64,000 bases of DNA from Planctomycetota bacterium. Lineage in GTDB: Bacteria; Planctomycetota; Planctomycetia; Pirellulales; Thermoguttaceae. This document shows, piece after piece, positions 27,772 through 37,551 of this stretch. The notes below the pieces were generated by a model. The model worked only from the letters and a program-made list of their open reading frames with translations, did no database searches and was not told where the DNA came from. The stretch lies in contig JAUWNG010000002.1 in NCBI GenBank assembly GCA_030612765.1, positions 1-64,000 on the forward strand, given 5' to 3'. A program made the translations under genes and the position numbers. How positions within the stretch are numbered: the first letter of the stretch is position 1; the number at the start of each line of letters is the position of its first letter.

Positions 27772-30700
27772 ATGGCTGGCGATATTAACATTCGACCACC
27801 CCACCAAGCCGCCGCGATCGGATACCAACCCGTCAAGCGAAAAAAACGCCGACCGTGGCGGATTCCGGCGATGCTGGCAATGCTGGCGGCGCTGGTCTGG
27901 TTGCTGCCGGGCATCGTCGCCCATTCGCCACTGCTCGGCTGGATCGTCCGCAAGGCCACCGCCGACCTGAACGGCACGGTCTCGATCCAGTCGGTCTCGC
28001 TCGGTTGGTTCTCGCCCGTCACGGTCTCGGGCGTCGAGGTGAAAAACATCGAAGGCAAGACGGTCTTTTCGGCGCCCTTTCTCGGCAGCGAACGGTCGTT
28101 GACGGCGATGCTGCGCGATTCCAAAAATCTCGGTCGGTTCTACGTCCGCGGCCCGAAACTCTCGCTCGTGCTCCGCGACGACGGCAGCAACGTCGAGGAC
28201 TTGCTGGCAAAGTACCTGGCGCCGAAAGAAGAACCGCCGGACGAAGAATCTTTGGCCGATATCGGCTTCGCGTTGCGGATCGACGACGCCGGCCTGTTGA
28301 TTACCGACCAGCAAAGCGGCCGGAGTTGGCAGGTGGAGAAGCTATCGCTGGAGATCGACATGTCCGAAGGCCGCTGGGGAGCGATTTCGGCGAAGGTCTC
28401 GGCCGAGTTGCCCGACGCCCAGCGCCCCGGAAAGCTCGACGGCGAGGCGCGGATGGCATCCGGCGTGGGCGAGGCAACGCTGAATGTCACGGACGTTCCG
28501 CTGGCGATGTTCCGCGCGTTGGCGGCCCGGTTCGCGCCGGGAACGACGTTGGCCGGCCGGCTCTCCACGTCGGTGCGCGCGTCGTGGGGCGATAAATCGC
28601 CCGGCGGCAATCGACTGCAAGCCGACCTCAACATGGAATCATTCTCGCTGACCACGCCCAAACTCAAAACCGATCTGGTCGCGCTCGACCGCCTGCACGG
28701 CGTCTGCGAGGTCTCGTGGACTTCCGACCGCGTGGAGATCGAGAAGACGACGCTCGACTGCGACGTGGGCAGCTTCCTGTTTTCGGGCACGGTCCCGCTC
28801 GGCGACGCGGACGGAATCACGTTCAGCTCACTCATCCGTCAGCGGCAGGAGTTTGACGGCCGGTTGGACCTTGCCCGGCTTGCCCGTTTGTTGCCCGCCA
28901 CGCTCAATCTTCGCCAGGGGATGCGGATCGACTCGGGCCAGGTCCACTTGACCGCCAGCAGCCGGCCCGAGGCGCAGGGGATGGTCTGGCATGGACAATT
29001 GCAGGCCGCCGGGCTGGCCGCGGACGCCGGCGGGCGGCGAATCGCCTGGCAGCAGCCGATCCTGGCAATCTTCAAAGCGCACGATGGACCGCGGGGACCG
29101 GTGATCGACTCGCTGCGGTGCGAATCGGATTTCCTGAAGGTACACGCCGCCGGAACCGTGGATCGGTTGGACGCCTCTTTCACGTTCAGTCTCAAGCGGT
29201 TGGCCGAGCAGTTGGGCCAGTTCGTCGATCTCGGCGGCCTGCATCTTTCCGGCGAAGGTTCCGGCAACCTGAATTGGACGCGAACGCCGCAACAGCGGTT
29301 CAATGCCGGCGCGGAACTGCAAATCAACGACTTCCAACTGGCCACCGCCGGCCGACAAGCGTGGCGTGAGCAGAACTTGTCGGTCTCGCTGTCGGCCAAT
29401 GGTCAAACCGATCTTGGCAAAAAGACCCGCATCGACGCCGCCGCCCTGACGCTGAAAACCACGAGCGACCAGATCAAAGCGAGACTGACCGGGGCGGTCG
29501 CCGATCTGACCGACGGCGGCACGTGGCCGGTCCGCGTCGATATGCGGGGGCAGTTGCGGAACTGGCCGGCAAGGCTGGCCCCGTGGCTGCCGACCGGCGG
29601 CTGGCGGATCGGCGGCGGCTACACGCTGGAGGCCGAAGTGACGGCGGCGAAGGACAACGTTCAACTGCGGCAAATGAAACTCACGGCGGCGCCCCTGACC
29701 GTGGCCTCGAAATCGTTCAACGCCAACGAACCGCGGCTCAACGTGACAGCGGCCGGATCGTGGGACCGGCAACAGCGGCGTTTGCGGATCGACCGGGCCA
29801 ACCTCGACTGCGCGACCGTGGCCGTCGGGGCAAACAACCTGCTCGTCTCCATGCCCGAGTCGGGGGCGATGGAAATGGCCGGCTCATTCCACTATCAAAC
29901 CTTCGTGGGTCGGTTGAAGCAGTGGTTTTCCGACCCGGCCAAGCCGCCCTCCTGGCGCATTGCCGGGCAACTCAGGGGGACAGTCCAATTACAGCACTCG
30001 GACGGCACGATTCGCGGCAACACCGACGCCGAACTGCTCAATCTGGCCGTGATCGACTCCTCGGGCCAGCAGTTCCAGGAGCCGACCATTAAACTTTCGG
30101 CCGCCGGCGATTACGACGGCCGATCGAAAGTGCTGCAACTGGTGAATTTCAAGATCACTTCCAGCGCGCTGGCCGCCAGAGCGACGGGCCGCCTCGGACC
30201 GGTCGGCGACCATAACGAGGCGCAGATCGACGGAAAACTCCGCTACGACGTCGAACGGCTGGCCGGGCTGCTGCGGCCATACCTCGGCTCGGGCGTCGGA
30301 ATCACCGGACACGGCGAGTCGCCGATCTGGTATCGAGGACCGTTCTCGCTCGCCGCCGGCTCGGCCGCCGCCGGAATAAGCTGGGATTGGGCAAACGTGT
30401 ACGGGTTTCAGATCGGCCCCGGCGAGTTGAAGGCTGCGATGGCCGACGGCGCCGTGCGGATCGAACCGCTAGAGCTGGCCGTCAGCCGCGGCCGGATGCG
30501 CTTGGCCCCGCGCGTCCGATTGACGCCCGAGCCGATCGAGTTGACCCTGCCCGCCGGCCCGCTGATGGAGAAAGTGCAGATCGATCCGGCAATGTGCTCG
30601 TCGCTGTTGAAGTACATCGCCCCGGTGCTGGCCGACGTGACCAGCGCCCGGGGTTCGTTCTCGATCGTGCTGGACGCCTGTCGGATACCGCTGGCCGAGC

Positions 30701-31173
30701 CGAAGAAAAGCAACCTGGCCGGGCGGTTCCTGATCCATTCGGTGCAGATCGGTCCCGGGCCGCTGGTGCGCGAGTTGGCCATGCTGTTGGGCCGCGAGTC
30801 GCCCGCTCGGCTGCGACAGGAATCGGTCGTGGCGTTCCAGATGAAAAACGGCCGGGTATATCACAACAATCTGGAGTTGATCTTTCCCGACCTGACGATC
30901 CGTACCCAAGGCTCCGTCGGCTTTGACCAGACGTTGGACCTTTTGGCCGAGATGCCCATCCCGCCGAAATGGCTGGCCGGCAATCCGCTGGCCTCGAAGG
31001 CCCTGAGCGGCCAGGTCATCCGCATCCCCTTGAAAGGCACGCTCGGCAAACCGCAACTCGACCGCCGAGAGATTGAAAGGCTCAGTCGGCAGTTCATCAA
31101 AAAAGCCGCCGGAAACCTGCTCGAAGACGAATTGAACAAGCAACTGGACCGATTGTTCAGACCGCGGAAGTAA
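27772..31173 (+). CDS. AsmA-like/DUF3971-type large membrane-anchored protein
   Basis: Single N-terminal TM, long low-conservation beta-rich sequence, C-terminal QGSVGFDQTLDLLAEMPIP...ALSGQVIRIPLKGTLGKPQLD. Confidence 0.75.
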   Translation: MAGDINIRPPHQAAAIGYQPVKRKKRRPWRIPAMLAMLAALVWLLPGIVAHSPLLGWIVRKATADLNGTVSIQSVSLGWFSPVTVSGVEVKNIEGKTVFSAPFLGSERSLTAMLRDSKNLGRFYVRGPKLSLVLRDDGSNVEDLLAKYLAPKEEPPDEESLADIGFALRIDDAGLLITDQQSGRSWQVEKLSLEIDMSEGRWGAISAKVSAELPDAQRPGKLDGEARMASGVGEATLNVTDVPLAMFRALAARFAPGTTLAGRLSTSVRASWGDKSPGGNRLQADLNMESFSLTTPKLKTDLVALDRLHGVCEVSWTSDRVEIEKTTLDCDVGSFLFSGTVPLGDADGITFSSLIRQRQEFDGRLDLARLARLLPATLNLRQGMRIDSGQVHLTASSRPEAQGMVWHGQLQAAGLAADAGGRRIAWQQPILAIFKAHDGPRGPVIDSLRCESDFLKVHAAGTVDRLDASFTFSLKRLAEQLGQFVDLGGLHLSGEGSGNLNWTRTPQQRFNAGAELQINDFQLATAGRQAWREQNLSVSLSANGQTDLGKKTRIDAAALTLKTTSDQIKARLTGAVADLTDGGTWPVRVDMRGQLRNWPARLAPWLPTGGWRIGGGYTLEAEVTAAKDNVQLRQMKLTAAPLTVASKSFNANEPRLNVTAAGSWDRQQRRLRIDRANLDCATVAVGANNLLVSMPESGAMEMAGSFHYQTFVGRLKQWFSDPAKPPSWRIAGQLRGTVQLQHSDGTIRGNTDAELLNLAVIDSSGQQFQEPTIKLSAAGDYDGRSKVLQLVNFKITSSALAARATGRLGPVGDHNEAQIDGKLRYDVERLAGLLRPYLGSGVGITGHGESPIWYRGPFSLAAGSAAAGISWDWANVYGFQIGPGELKAAMADGAVRIEPLELAVSRGRMRLAPRVRLTPEPIELTLPAGPLMEKVQIDPAMCSSLLKYIAPVLADVTSARGSFSIVLDACRIPLAEPKKSNLAGRFLIHSVQIGPGPLVRELAMLLGRESPARLRQESVVAFQMKNGRVYHNNLELIFPDLTIRTQGSVGFDQTLDLLAEMPIPPKWLAGNPLASKALSGQVIRIPLKGTLGKPQLDRREIERLSRQFIKKAAGNLLEDELNKQLDRLFRPRK

Positions 31174-31292
31174 GTAGGATAGTGGATAGTGGATAGTGGG
31201 TAGTGGGTAGTGGAGAGGGGAGAGAGGAGAGGGGAGAGGGGAGAGTAGCTGCCGCTTGGCTTTTTTACCACGATGTTGTGGGAGGTCCACGA

Positions 31293-31511
31293 ATGGCTTT
31301 GATTCAATGCCCGGAGTGCCAACATAACGTAAGTGATTCCGCTCTCGCTTGTCCGTCGTGTGGATACAAGCTCAAGGAATCGCATAGCGACGGATTCGCC
31401 AGGGAAGTGCGATCTGTTATTCGTTGTTTAAACATCGCGGTCTGGAGCCTTGCGATTGTCGGTGCAATTGGGCTCATTCTCGGCATCTGTTTTCATGCGT
31501 TAATGGACTAA
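31293..31511 (+). CDS. Small zinc-ribbon membrane protein
   Basis: MALIQCPECQHNVSDSALACPSCGYKLK (two CxxC) followed by one TM segment. Confidence 0.7.
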   Translation: MALIQCPECQHNVSDSALACPSCGYKLKESHSDGFAREVRSVIRCLNIAVWSLAIVGAIGLILGICFHALMD

Positions 31512-31599
31512 CTGTTGTCCCAAACATCTTGATTCTCACTACCCACTACCCACTACCCACTCTCCATTATCCACTACCCACTATCCACTGACCACCACC

Positions 31600-32340
31600 A
31601 TGAAACTAATCCTCCTCGGAACCACCGGCTATCACCCAAACGACCGGCGGCATACGCCGTGCCTGCTGCTGCCGGAGTGCGGAGTGATGCTCGACGCGGG
31701 CACGGCCGTTTATCGAGCGGCGGAATACCTAACCACCGCGGAACTCGACATCTTTATCACCCACGCCCACATCGACCACGTCGTGGGCCTGACGTATCTG
31801 CACAGCGTCAATCGGGTCCATCCGCTGCGGCGGATCACCGTTCACGGGCTACCGGAGAAGTTGCGCGCGGTCGAGGAGCACCTGTTTTCCGAGTCGTTGT
31901 TTCCCACCCGTCCGCCGTTCGAGTGCCGGCCGTTGGCCGAGAGTTTTTCTTTATCCGAGGGTGGAAGGCTGACCCATTTTCCGCTCGAACATCAAGGCGG
32001 CTCGATCGGCTATCGTCTCGACTGGCCCGGGCGTTCGATGGCCTACGTGACCGACACCACGGCCGATTTGGACGCGGCCTACGTGGAAAAGATACGCGGC
32101 GTCGATCTGCTCGTGCATGAGTGTTATTTTTCCGACGATCAAGCCGAATGGTCGCGCAAGGTGGGCCACAGCCACACGACGTCGGTGGCCGAAGTCGCCC
32201 GGTGTGCCGGCGTCGGCCGCTTGGTGTTGGTCCATCTGAATCCGCTCTCGACGGCCGACGACCCGGTGGGCCTGGACGTTGCCCGCTCGATATTCCCCAA
32301 CACCATCCTCGGCGAGGACCGGCTGGAGTTGGAGTTTTAG
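31600..32340 (+). CDS. MBL-fold metallo-hydrolase (RNase Z-like)
   Basis: MLDAGTAVYRAA..IFITHAHIDHVVGLTYL, LTHFPLEHQGGSIGYRL, GHSHTTSVAEVARCAGVGRLVLVHLNP. Confidence 0.9.
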   Translation: MKLILLGTTGYHPNDRRHTPCLLLPECGVMLDAGTAVYRAAEYLTTAELDIFITHAHIDHVVGLTYLHSVNRVHPLRRITVHGLPEKLRAVEEHLFSESLFPTRPPFECRPLAESFSLSEGGRLTHFPLEHQGGSIGYRLDWPGRSMAYVTDTTADLDAAYVEKIRGVDLLVHECYFSDDQAEWSRKVGHSHTTSVAEVARCAGVGRLVLVHLNPLSTADDPVGLDVARSIFPNTILGEDRLELEF

Positions 32341-32450
32341 CGGCATCAACGTAGGGTGGGTCAACAGATCCCCGCGCGGTGAAAAACCGTACGCCTCCAA
32401 CACGGCGGCGTCCAACGCGGCGTGGGTGTCGTGGTTCGCCGCAATAGTCG

Positions 32451-32861
32451 TCAAGCCAGAAATTTTGCGATTCGCCGACGAAGCCGCTCCCGTTTTTGGG
32501 GCGTCGTTTGACATTCCCAGACGACCAACACATGCCAACCCTCTTGGCGCAGCTTACGGCTGGTTTGCTTGTCGCGTTCCGCGTTGCGGTGCAGCTTCGT
32601 CGTCCAGTAACGGCGTCGCGTGGACGGAACACGGCATCGCGGACACCCATGCAGATGCCAAAAGCAGCCGTGGATGTTGATGATTTTCCGCAAACGCGGA
32701 AAGACCATATCCGGCGTTCCCGGCAAGCCGCGAACGTGCAGACGATAGCGGTATCCCATCGCATGGACCAATCGCCGGACAACCATTTCCGGCATAGTGT
32801 CCTTCCCCTTCACCGCCGCCATGATGCGGGATCGCTCGGATCGGGATACCGTGTCGGTCAT
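32451..32861 (-). CDS. vsr: Very short patch repair endonuclease (Vsr)
   Basis: DTVSRSERSRIMAAVKGKDTMPEMVVRRLVHAMGYRYRLH..LPGTPDMVFPRLRKIINIHGCFWHLHGC. Confidence 0.95.
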   Translation of the reverse strand: MTDTVSRSERSRIMAAVKGKDTMPEMVVRRLVHAMGYRYRLHVRGLPGTPDMVFPRLRKIINIHGCFWHLHGCPRCRVPSTRRRYWTTKLHRNAERDKQTSRKLRQEGWHVLVVWECQTTPQKRERLRRRIAKFLA

Positions 32862-32870
32862 GGCGGGATG

Positions 32871-33506
32871 TCACTCGGGCGGAATATCAACCAGAATCGC
32901 CTTATCACACGCCGCATCAATGACTCGCTGGTTATATCGACGGAATAAGTCAAGTACCACGTGATTGCGAGTGTAGTTGTGGTCGGCCTCCGTGAAGGAT
33001 GTACGCATCGAGATGTAAGTATCGAGAGGAAAAATCAAAGGCATTCGGCGGTCTGTTGATGTCTGCTTTGCCAACGACCGAAGTCGCGGCGTTTTTTTGC
33101 GTATTCGTCGGTTTCCCGTTGGTTGACCTGAGTTCATTGGCTCCTCAAGGGTCAACAACCTATGTTTGCACGCGTTCCGAAGTACCTCACTGTAGCCTGA
33201 AGGCACGATGATGATAATAGTGGATGAAAAGGAACTGAAGTCAACGGCTTTGTCCATTGCAGCGTCGTCTACGTCATGAAAATACACGTAGATGGTTTCA
33301 TGGAGACGCCACAGAACCTCGCCGCTCGTCTCCTCCAATATAAGTGTGAGAGGATGCTTGCATCCTGCCACGAGGAGTTCAAGTGCTGCACTGATTATGT
33401 GTTTGGCAAAATCCCTTTGGAGCGGAGGGGATGGTGCTAGCTCAAACAACTCGGTGACAATTGCGCCAGTAGCATACTGACTCCAATCTGGTCGCATTAC
33501 CAACAT
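32871..33506 (-). CDS. Hypothetical protein of unknown family inside a restriction-modification-like island
   Basis: Uninterrupted ORF (32871..33575); ATG 33506 (MLVMRPDWSQYATG) lies just inside the divergent operator region. Confidence 0.6.
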   Translation of the reverse strand: MLVMRPDWSQYATGAIVTELFELAPSPPLQRDFAKHIISAALELLVAGCKHPLTLILEETSGEVLWRLHETIYVYFHDVDDAAMDKAVDFSSFSSTIIIIVPSGYSEVLRNACKHRLLTLEEPMNSGQPTGNRRIRKKTPRLRSLAKQTSTDRRMPLIFPLDTYISMRTSFTEADHNYTRNHVVLDLFRRYNQRVIDAACDKAILVDIPPE

Positions 33507-33511
33507 ATTGA

Positions 33512-33530
33512 TGCTCCTGATTTGGGAGCA
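33512..33530. promoter_or_regulatory. Palindromic operator candidate 1: TGCTCCTGATTTGGGAGCA
   Basis: Perfect TGCTCC..GGAGCA inverted repeat in the divergent intergenic region. Confidence 0.55.
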
Positions 33531-33538
33531 TTCTAACA

Positions 33539-33557
33539 TGTTCCGATAATGGGAACA
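33539..33557. promoter_or_regulatory. Palindromic operator candidate 2: TGTTCCGATAATGGGAACA
   Basis: Perfect TGTTCC..GGAACA inverted repeat, same spacing as candidate 1, 27 bp away centre to centre, abutting the XRE start codon at 33558. Confidence 0.55.
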
Positions 33558-33842
33558 ATGGAAAAATCGACCCACACAACCGAATACATGGCCCTCCGAG
33601 CAGAACTATTCGCGGCCCGAAAGAACGCCGCCCTGTCCCAACGGGATTTGGCGGCAGTTCTCAAAGTCCCCCATAGTTGGGTGGCAAAGGTCGAGTCCGG
33701 TGAACGTCGGATTGATTTTGTCGAGTTTTGCTGGTTCCTCTCGGCCTGTGGGCTTGATCCAATCGCCGTGACGGAACGCTTGATGCATAAGTGGCGTATG
33801 CCCCGCTCCAAAGTTCGCGGCAAGGAGGGTGGGACAAAGTGA
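33558..33842 (+). CDS. XRE-family HTH regulator, controller (C) protein-like
   Basis: YMALRAELFAARKNAALSQRDLAAVLKVPHSWVAKVESGERRIDFVEFCWFLSACGLDP. Confidence 0.88.
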   Translation: MEKSTHTTEYMALRAELFAARKNAALSQRDLAAVLKVPHSWVAKVESGERRIDFVEFCWFLSACGLDPIAVTERLMHKWRMPRSKVRGKEGGTK

Positions 33843-34441
33843 CCGCCACTGACGACGATTTTAGGCGCAAGATGCTGGCGACGGCCTTTCGGATGCCATC
33901 GTTCCAAACGATGGTGACTCGCAAATCAAGCATCACCAATGCTTTTGTGAATTCGGTGATTCCGGTTATTCCACCAACCCTCGACGAAATCGAGGAAGCG
34001 CTGTCCATACTCGGTATGGATCCGTCCAATGTGCGATGCGCGTATTGCGGGGACAAAAAATCAGAGTGGGACCATCTGCGGCCGTTGGTATTAAAACATC
34101 GACCAACCGGCTTCATTTCCGAGATTGCCAACCTTGTGCCGTCTTGCGGCAAGTGTAACCAAAGCAAGGGCAATAAGCCTTGGCGTACTTGGATGCAAAG
34201 TAGCAAGGGACTCTCGCCAAGTGCCCGTGGCATTGCTGATGTTGCAACTCGGATCACCCGCCTCGACAACTACGAAAAATGGCGGTCCCCTACAATCATT
34301 GATTTTGAAGATGTTCTAGGACGTGATGCGTGGGAACAGTATTGGTTGCTCTGGAAAAATGTCAATGACGAGTTGCGCAATTGCCAGGAAGTTGCTGATT
34401 CCATACGCGATAAGATAATTGAGGCATTGAGAAGCAAATAG
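33839..34441 (+). CDS. HNH endonuclease
   Basis: GTG start overlapping the XRE stop codon; NVRCAYCGDKKSEWDHLRPLV...ANLVPSCGKCNQSKGNKPW. Confidence 0.88.
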   Translation: MTATDDDFRRKMLATAFRMPSFQTMVTRKSSITNAFVNSVIPVIPPTLDEIEEALSILGMDPSNVRCAYCGDKKSEWDHLRPLVLKHRPTGFISEIANLVPSCGKCNQSKGNKPWRTWMQSSKGLSPSARGIADVATRITRLDNYEKWRSPTIIDFEDVLGRDAWEQYWLLWKNVNDELRNCQEVADSIRDKIIEALRSK

Positions 34442-34480
34442 TCACAGTGAACATTCTACAATAATTAAGGTCGTAAAATT

Positions 34481-36187
34481 ATGTGTGCTAAGAATATCCG
34501 AACAGACCTGGATCGTATTGATATTAAGCTGCGCGGGATTGGTGATGCCATGAAGTCGTCCTGGCTTCAGGTGCCGCCATACCAGAGAGACTACGCATGG
34601 GAAAAGGATCAAGTAGAAGAACTTCTGGGTGACCTTGCGGAAGCCATTCGTGCTAATGAGCCCGAATACTTCTTAGGATCCATCGTCGTCTCGTCTGGAA
34701 CCTCGGAACGACTTCACGTGACTGATGGCCAACAGCGGTTGGCCACGGTGAGCATCATCATTGCGGCAATTCGAAATTATTTTTTTGCGAACGGAGAAAC
34801 GGAGTTGGCAACAGACTTAGAGAAGGAATTCCTGCTAAGTCGCCACCGCCGAACCCGGGAGCCGATTGCCCGACTTCACCTGAACACTCATGACAATGAC
34901 TACTACGATTTGGCAGTTCTGAGAAGGCCAGGCATTAAGGGGCCACCAACACCAGACGCGAGTTCGCACAAGAGGCTGCAGAAAGCTGTCGTGACCATAT
35001 CGGATTACATACAGAATCTCGCCAAGGTAAACCCCAAGACACCCGTGGACACGCTGCATGATTGGGTTGACTATCTTGAAAAACAGTGCAAGGTTATTTG
35101 GGTTACAGTCCCCGACGAGGGAAACGCTTTTACGATCTTCGAGACGCTCAATGATCGCGGGCTGGATTTGGCCATTTCGGACCTTCTGAAAAACTTTCTG
35201 TTTCAAAAAGCGGGAAGCCGTCTTGCGGAAGCGCAAGATCACTGGACCACAATGACTGGTATATTGGAGGCAACGAGTGAAGACGAGGTGCTAGTAACAT
35301 ATTTGCGACATTACTGGTCCTCAGTCCAAGGGCTTACTAGAGAACGAGATCTGTATAAGCGTGTCAAGCGGGGCGTGACCACAATTTCGGGAGCGGTAGA
35401 CCTTACGCGAGATTTAACTTCAAGTGCGGCCCGATACGCAGCTCTTTCCAACACCAGCCACGAGTTGTGGCGCCAATATGGTCCAACTACGCAAGGTCAT
35501 ATTGCGACCCTTAACCTGCTACGCATGATCCAGATGCGACCACTCCTTTTAGCAATCTTGGACGTATTTATCACGGCTGATGCAAAAAAGGCGATCAAGC
35601 TCTTGGTTGACTGCGCCGTTCGGATACTGATTGTTGGGGCTCGTGGTGGTAAAGTGGAGGTTGCATATTGTGACGCAGCTAAGAATATCAGAAATCAATC
35701 AGTGAAGAAAGCTTCGCAACTTCGCAAGCAGTTGGCCCAGATATTTCCCGCAGACGCCGCGTTCAGGGAGGAATTCGCCGTTGCCACTGTGTCAAAGACC
35801 TATCTTGTGAGATACTATCTGCGAGCTTTGGAGCAAGCGGCGAATAATAAGTCGCAACCGGAATTCGTGCCGAATCCAAATGTCGAGGACATCAATCTTG
35901 AGCATGTGATTCCTTTGCGCCCTGGAAGCAACTGGAATCATCTCAGTGACGACGTATGCCAGTCCCTGTACCGACGAATCGGCAACATGGCACTCCTGCA
36001 AAGCGATGCTAATTCAACCGCCGGGAACGCATCTTTTGCAGAAAAGAAGCAAGCATTGGCACAATCCGAGTACACATTGACAAAAAACATTGCTAAAGAG
36101 CCCTCGTGGACAGCGGACGAAGTAGCGAGCAGACAGAAAAAGCTTGCAGACCTAGCTGTTAAAACATGGTCGGGAAAGTTTTCTTAA
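34481..36187 (+). CDS. DUF262/DUF1524 (GmrSD-like) protein
   Basis: VPPYQRDYAWEKDQVEELLGDL, HVTDGQQRLATVSIIIAAIRN; C-terminal EDINLEHVIPL...IGNMALLQSDANSTAGNASFAEKK (HNH-like DUF1524). Confidence 0.92.
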   Translation: MCAKNIRTDLDRIDIKLRGIGDAMKSSWLQVPPYQRDYAWEKDQVEELLGDLAEAIRANEPEYFLGSIVVSSGTSERLHVTDGQQRLATVSIIIAAIRNYFFANGETELATDLEKEFLLSRHRRTREPIARLHLNTHDNDYYDLAVLRRPGIKGPPTPDASSHKRLQKAVVTISDYIQNLAKVNPKTPVDTLHDWVDYLEKQCKVIWVTVPDEGNAFTIFETLNDRGLDLAISDLLKNFLFQKAGSRLAEAQDHWTTMTGILEATSEDEVLVTYLRHYWSSVQGLTRERDLYKRVKRGVTTISGAVDLTRDLTSSAARYAALSNTSHELWRQYGPTTQGHIATLNLLRMIQMRPLLLAILDVFITADAKKAIKLLVDCAVRILIVGARGGKVEVAYCDAAKNIRNQSVKKASQLRKQLAQIFPADAAFREEFAVATVSKTYLVRYYLRALEQAANNKSQPEFVPNPNVEDINLEHVIPLRPGSNWNHLSDDVCQSLYRRIGNMALLQSDANSTAGNASFAEKKQALAQSEYTLTKNIAKEPSWTADEVASRQKKLADLAVKTWSGKFS

Positions 36188-36240
36188 TTCCATACGCTGG
36201 TCAATCGCAACCATGTTCCGCTAATTGCAGACAGACAGTG

Positions 36241-36843
36241 TTAAAGGCCGCATGTCGGCATGTCGTCCACCTTGAGCGTATGAATGTCGCCGACTACGAG
36301 GTGATTGTCTTTCGGCCAATTGTGCCGATACATCTCCGCTTTGTTGGGGTCGATGTCGTTGGCGAAAGCGACGCGGAAACCCTGTTTTTCCAACGCCAGA
36401 CGCACCAAACCGATACCCGCGAAAAACTCGCCGACCGCGAACGCCGACGAACGCTCGGCGGATCGGCGTTCGATGCAAAGGCGATATTTGCGCGTTCCCA
36501 GCCGTTCCAGGGCAAGAATATCGCCGTCCTCAACATGATGGCGCCGATAGAATCGTCCGATCCATTTTCGTTCGCGAAAATGGCTGCGCCGCCGACCGGT
36601 TTTTTTGTCGGTGGGGATGTCGGTGCGAATCGTTTCGTTCAGTCCGTCGAGAAACACCTCGAACTCGCCGCCGCCGTTTTTCGCCGAACGCCGGGACGGG
36701 CCGATGCAATCGGGCGGAAAAAAATCGTAATGTCCGTTGACATACAGATGGCTGTTCCGCAGATTTCCCGCCGTCACGCGAAGCAATCGTTTATTATCTC
36801 CAATCGTGCCGCTCACGGCCCCTGGCCCTCCCGGTGGCAACAT
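36241..36843 (-). pseudogene. Truncated DNA (cytosine-5-)methyltransferase with N-terminal recognition-like domain
   Basis: Motif I FAGIGLVRLALEKQGFRVAFANDIDPNKAEMYRHNW, then stops at VDDMPTCGL before the catalytic PC motif. Confidence 0.8.
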
Positions 36844-37117
36844 CGCTATCCATGTCGAACTCCGTACATGCTAATTAGCGGCGTCCCCGCCGTCAATCCG
36901 GGAGAACCCGCAAAGTACCGTAGGGCGCGTCCGCGACACACCTAAATTCCAACTCTGGAAAGCCTGACCTGTTTGTCCGTGGTGTATCGAGGACACACCC
37001 TACGGATTACTGTGGTCAACCGATGGCCTCTATTTTTGCGCTAACTTTCCAGAAAAGCATCCAAACCGGTTTTCGCGCGCTCAATTGGTTTTTCGGGGCC
37101 AATTCAACCCGGCGCAT

Positions 37118-37156
37118 CCAGGTTGATCAACCTGGCGCTTCAGGTTGATCAACCTG
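37118..37156. repeat. Tandem palindromes CCAGGTTGATCAACCTGG / TCAGGTTGATCAACCTGG
   Basis: 37118-37135 and 37141-37156 are perfect palindromes; centres 22 bp apart. Confidence 0.8.
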
Positions 37157-37551
37157 GGGTTGAACAGCACTTACGTTTTAAGCGCAGTCTCGTTGCGAAA
37201 TGAATAGCCCTGGTTTTAAGCGGTTCGAGAACATCGGCGGACGGCGGCGAATCGACGTAAGAGTTAACTGGCGAAATTGGGAATTTTTTCCAGTTAATTC
37301 CAACCGAAAAATCGACCTTAACCTTAATAACAACATCGGCTTGCGGCGACGATGCAAAAACTTTTGCAATCACCCCTCCTGCGGGGTATGCGCGACGAGG
37401 TCATTCTACCAGCCGAAAACGCCTGAAAAAAGGCTGTTTTCTGGCCGCCGGTATTTATGCACTTTTTCGCCTGGGGCTATGGCGGGTGCAAAAACCGCTT
37501 TTCACGCCCGAAATCAGCGGTCAGCGGGCATCCGCCACCTAATCACCCCGC

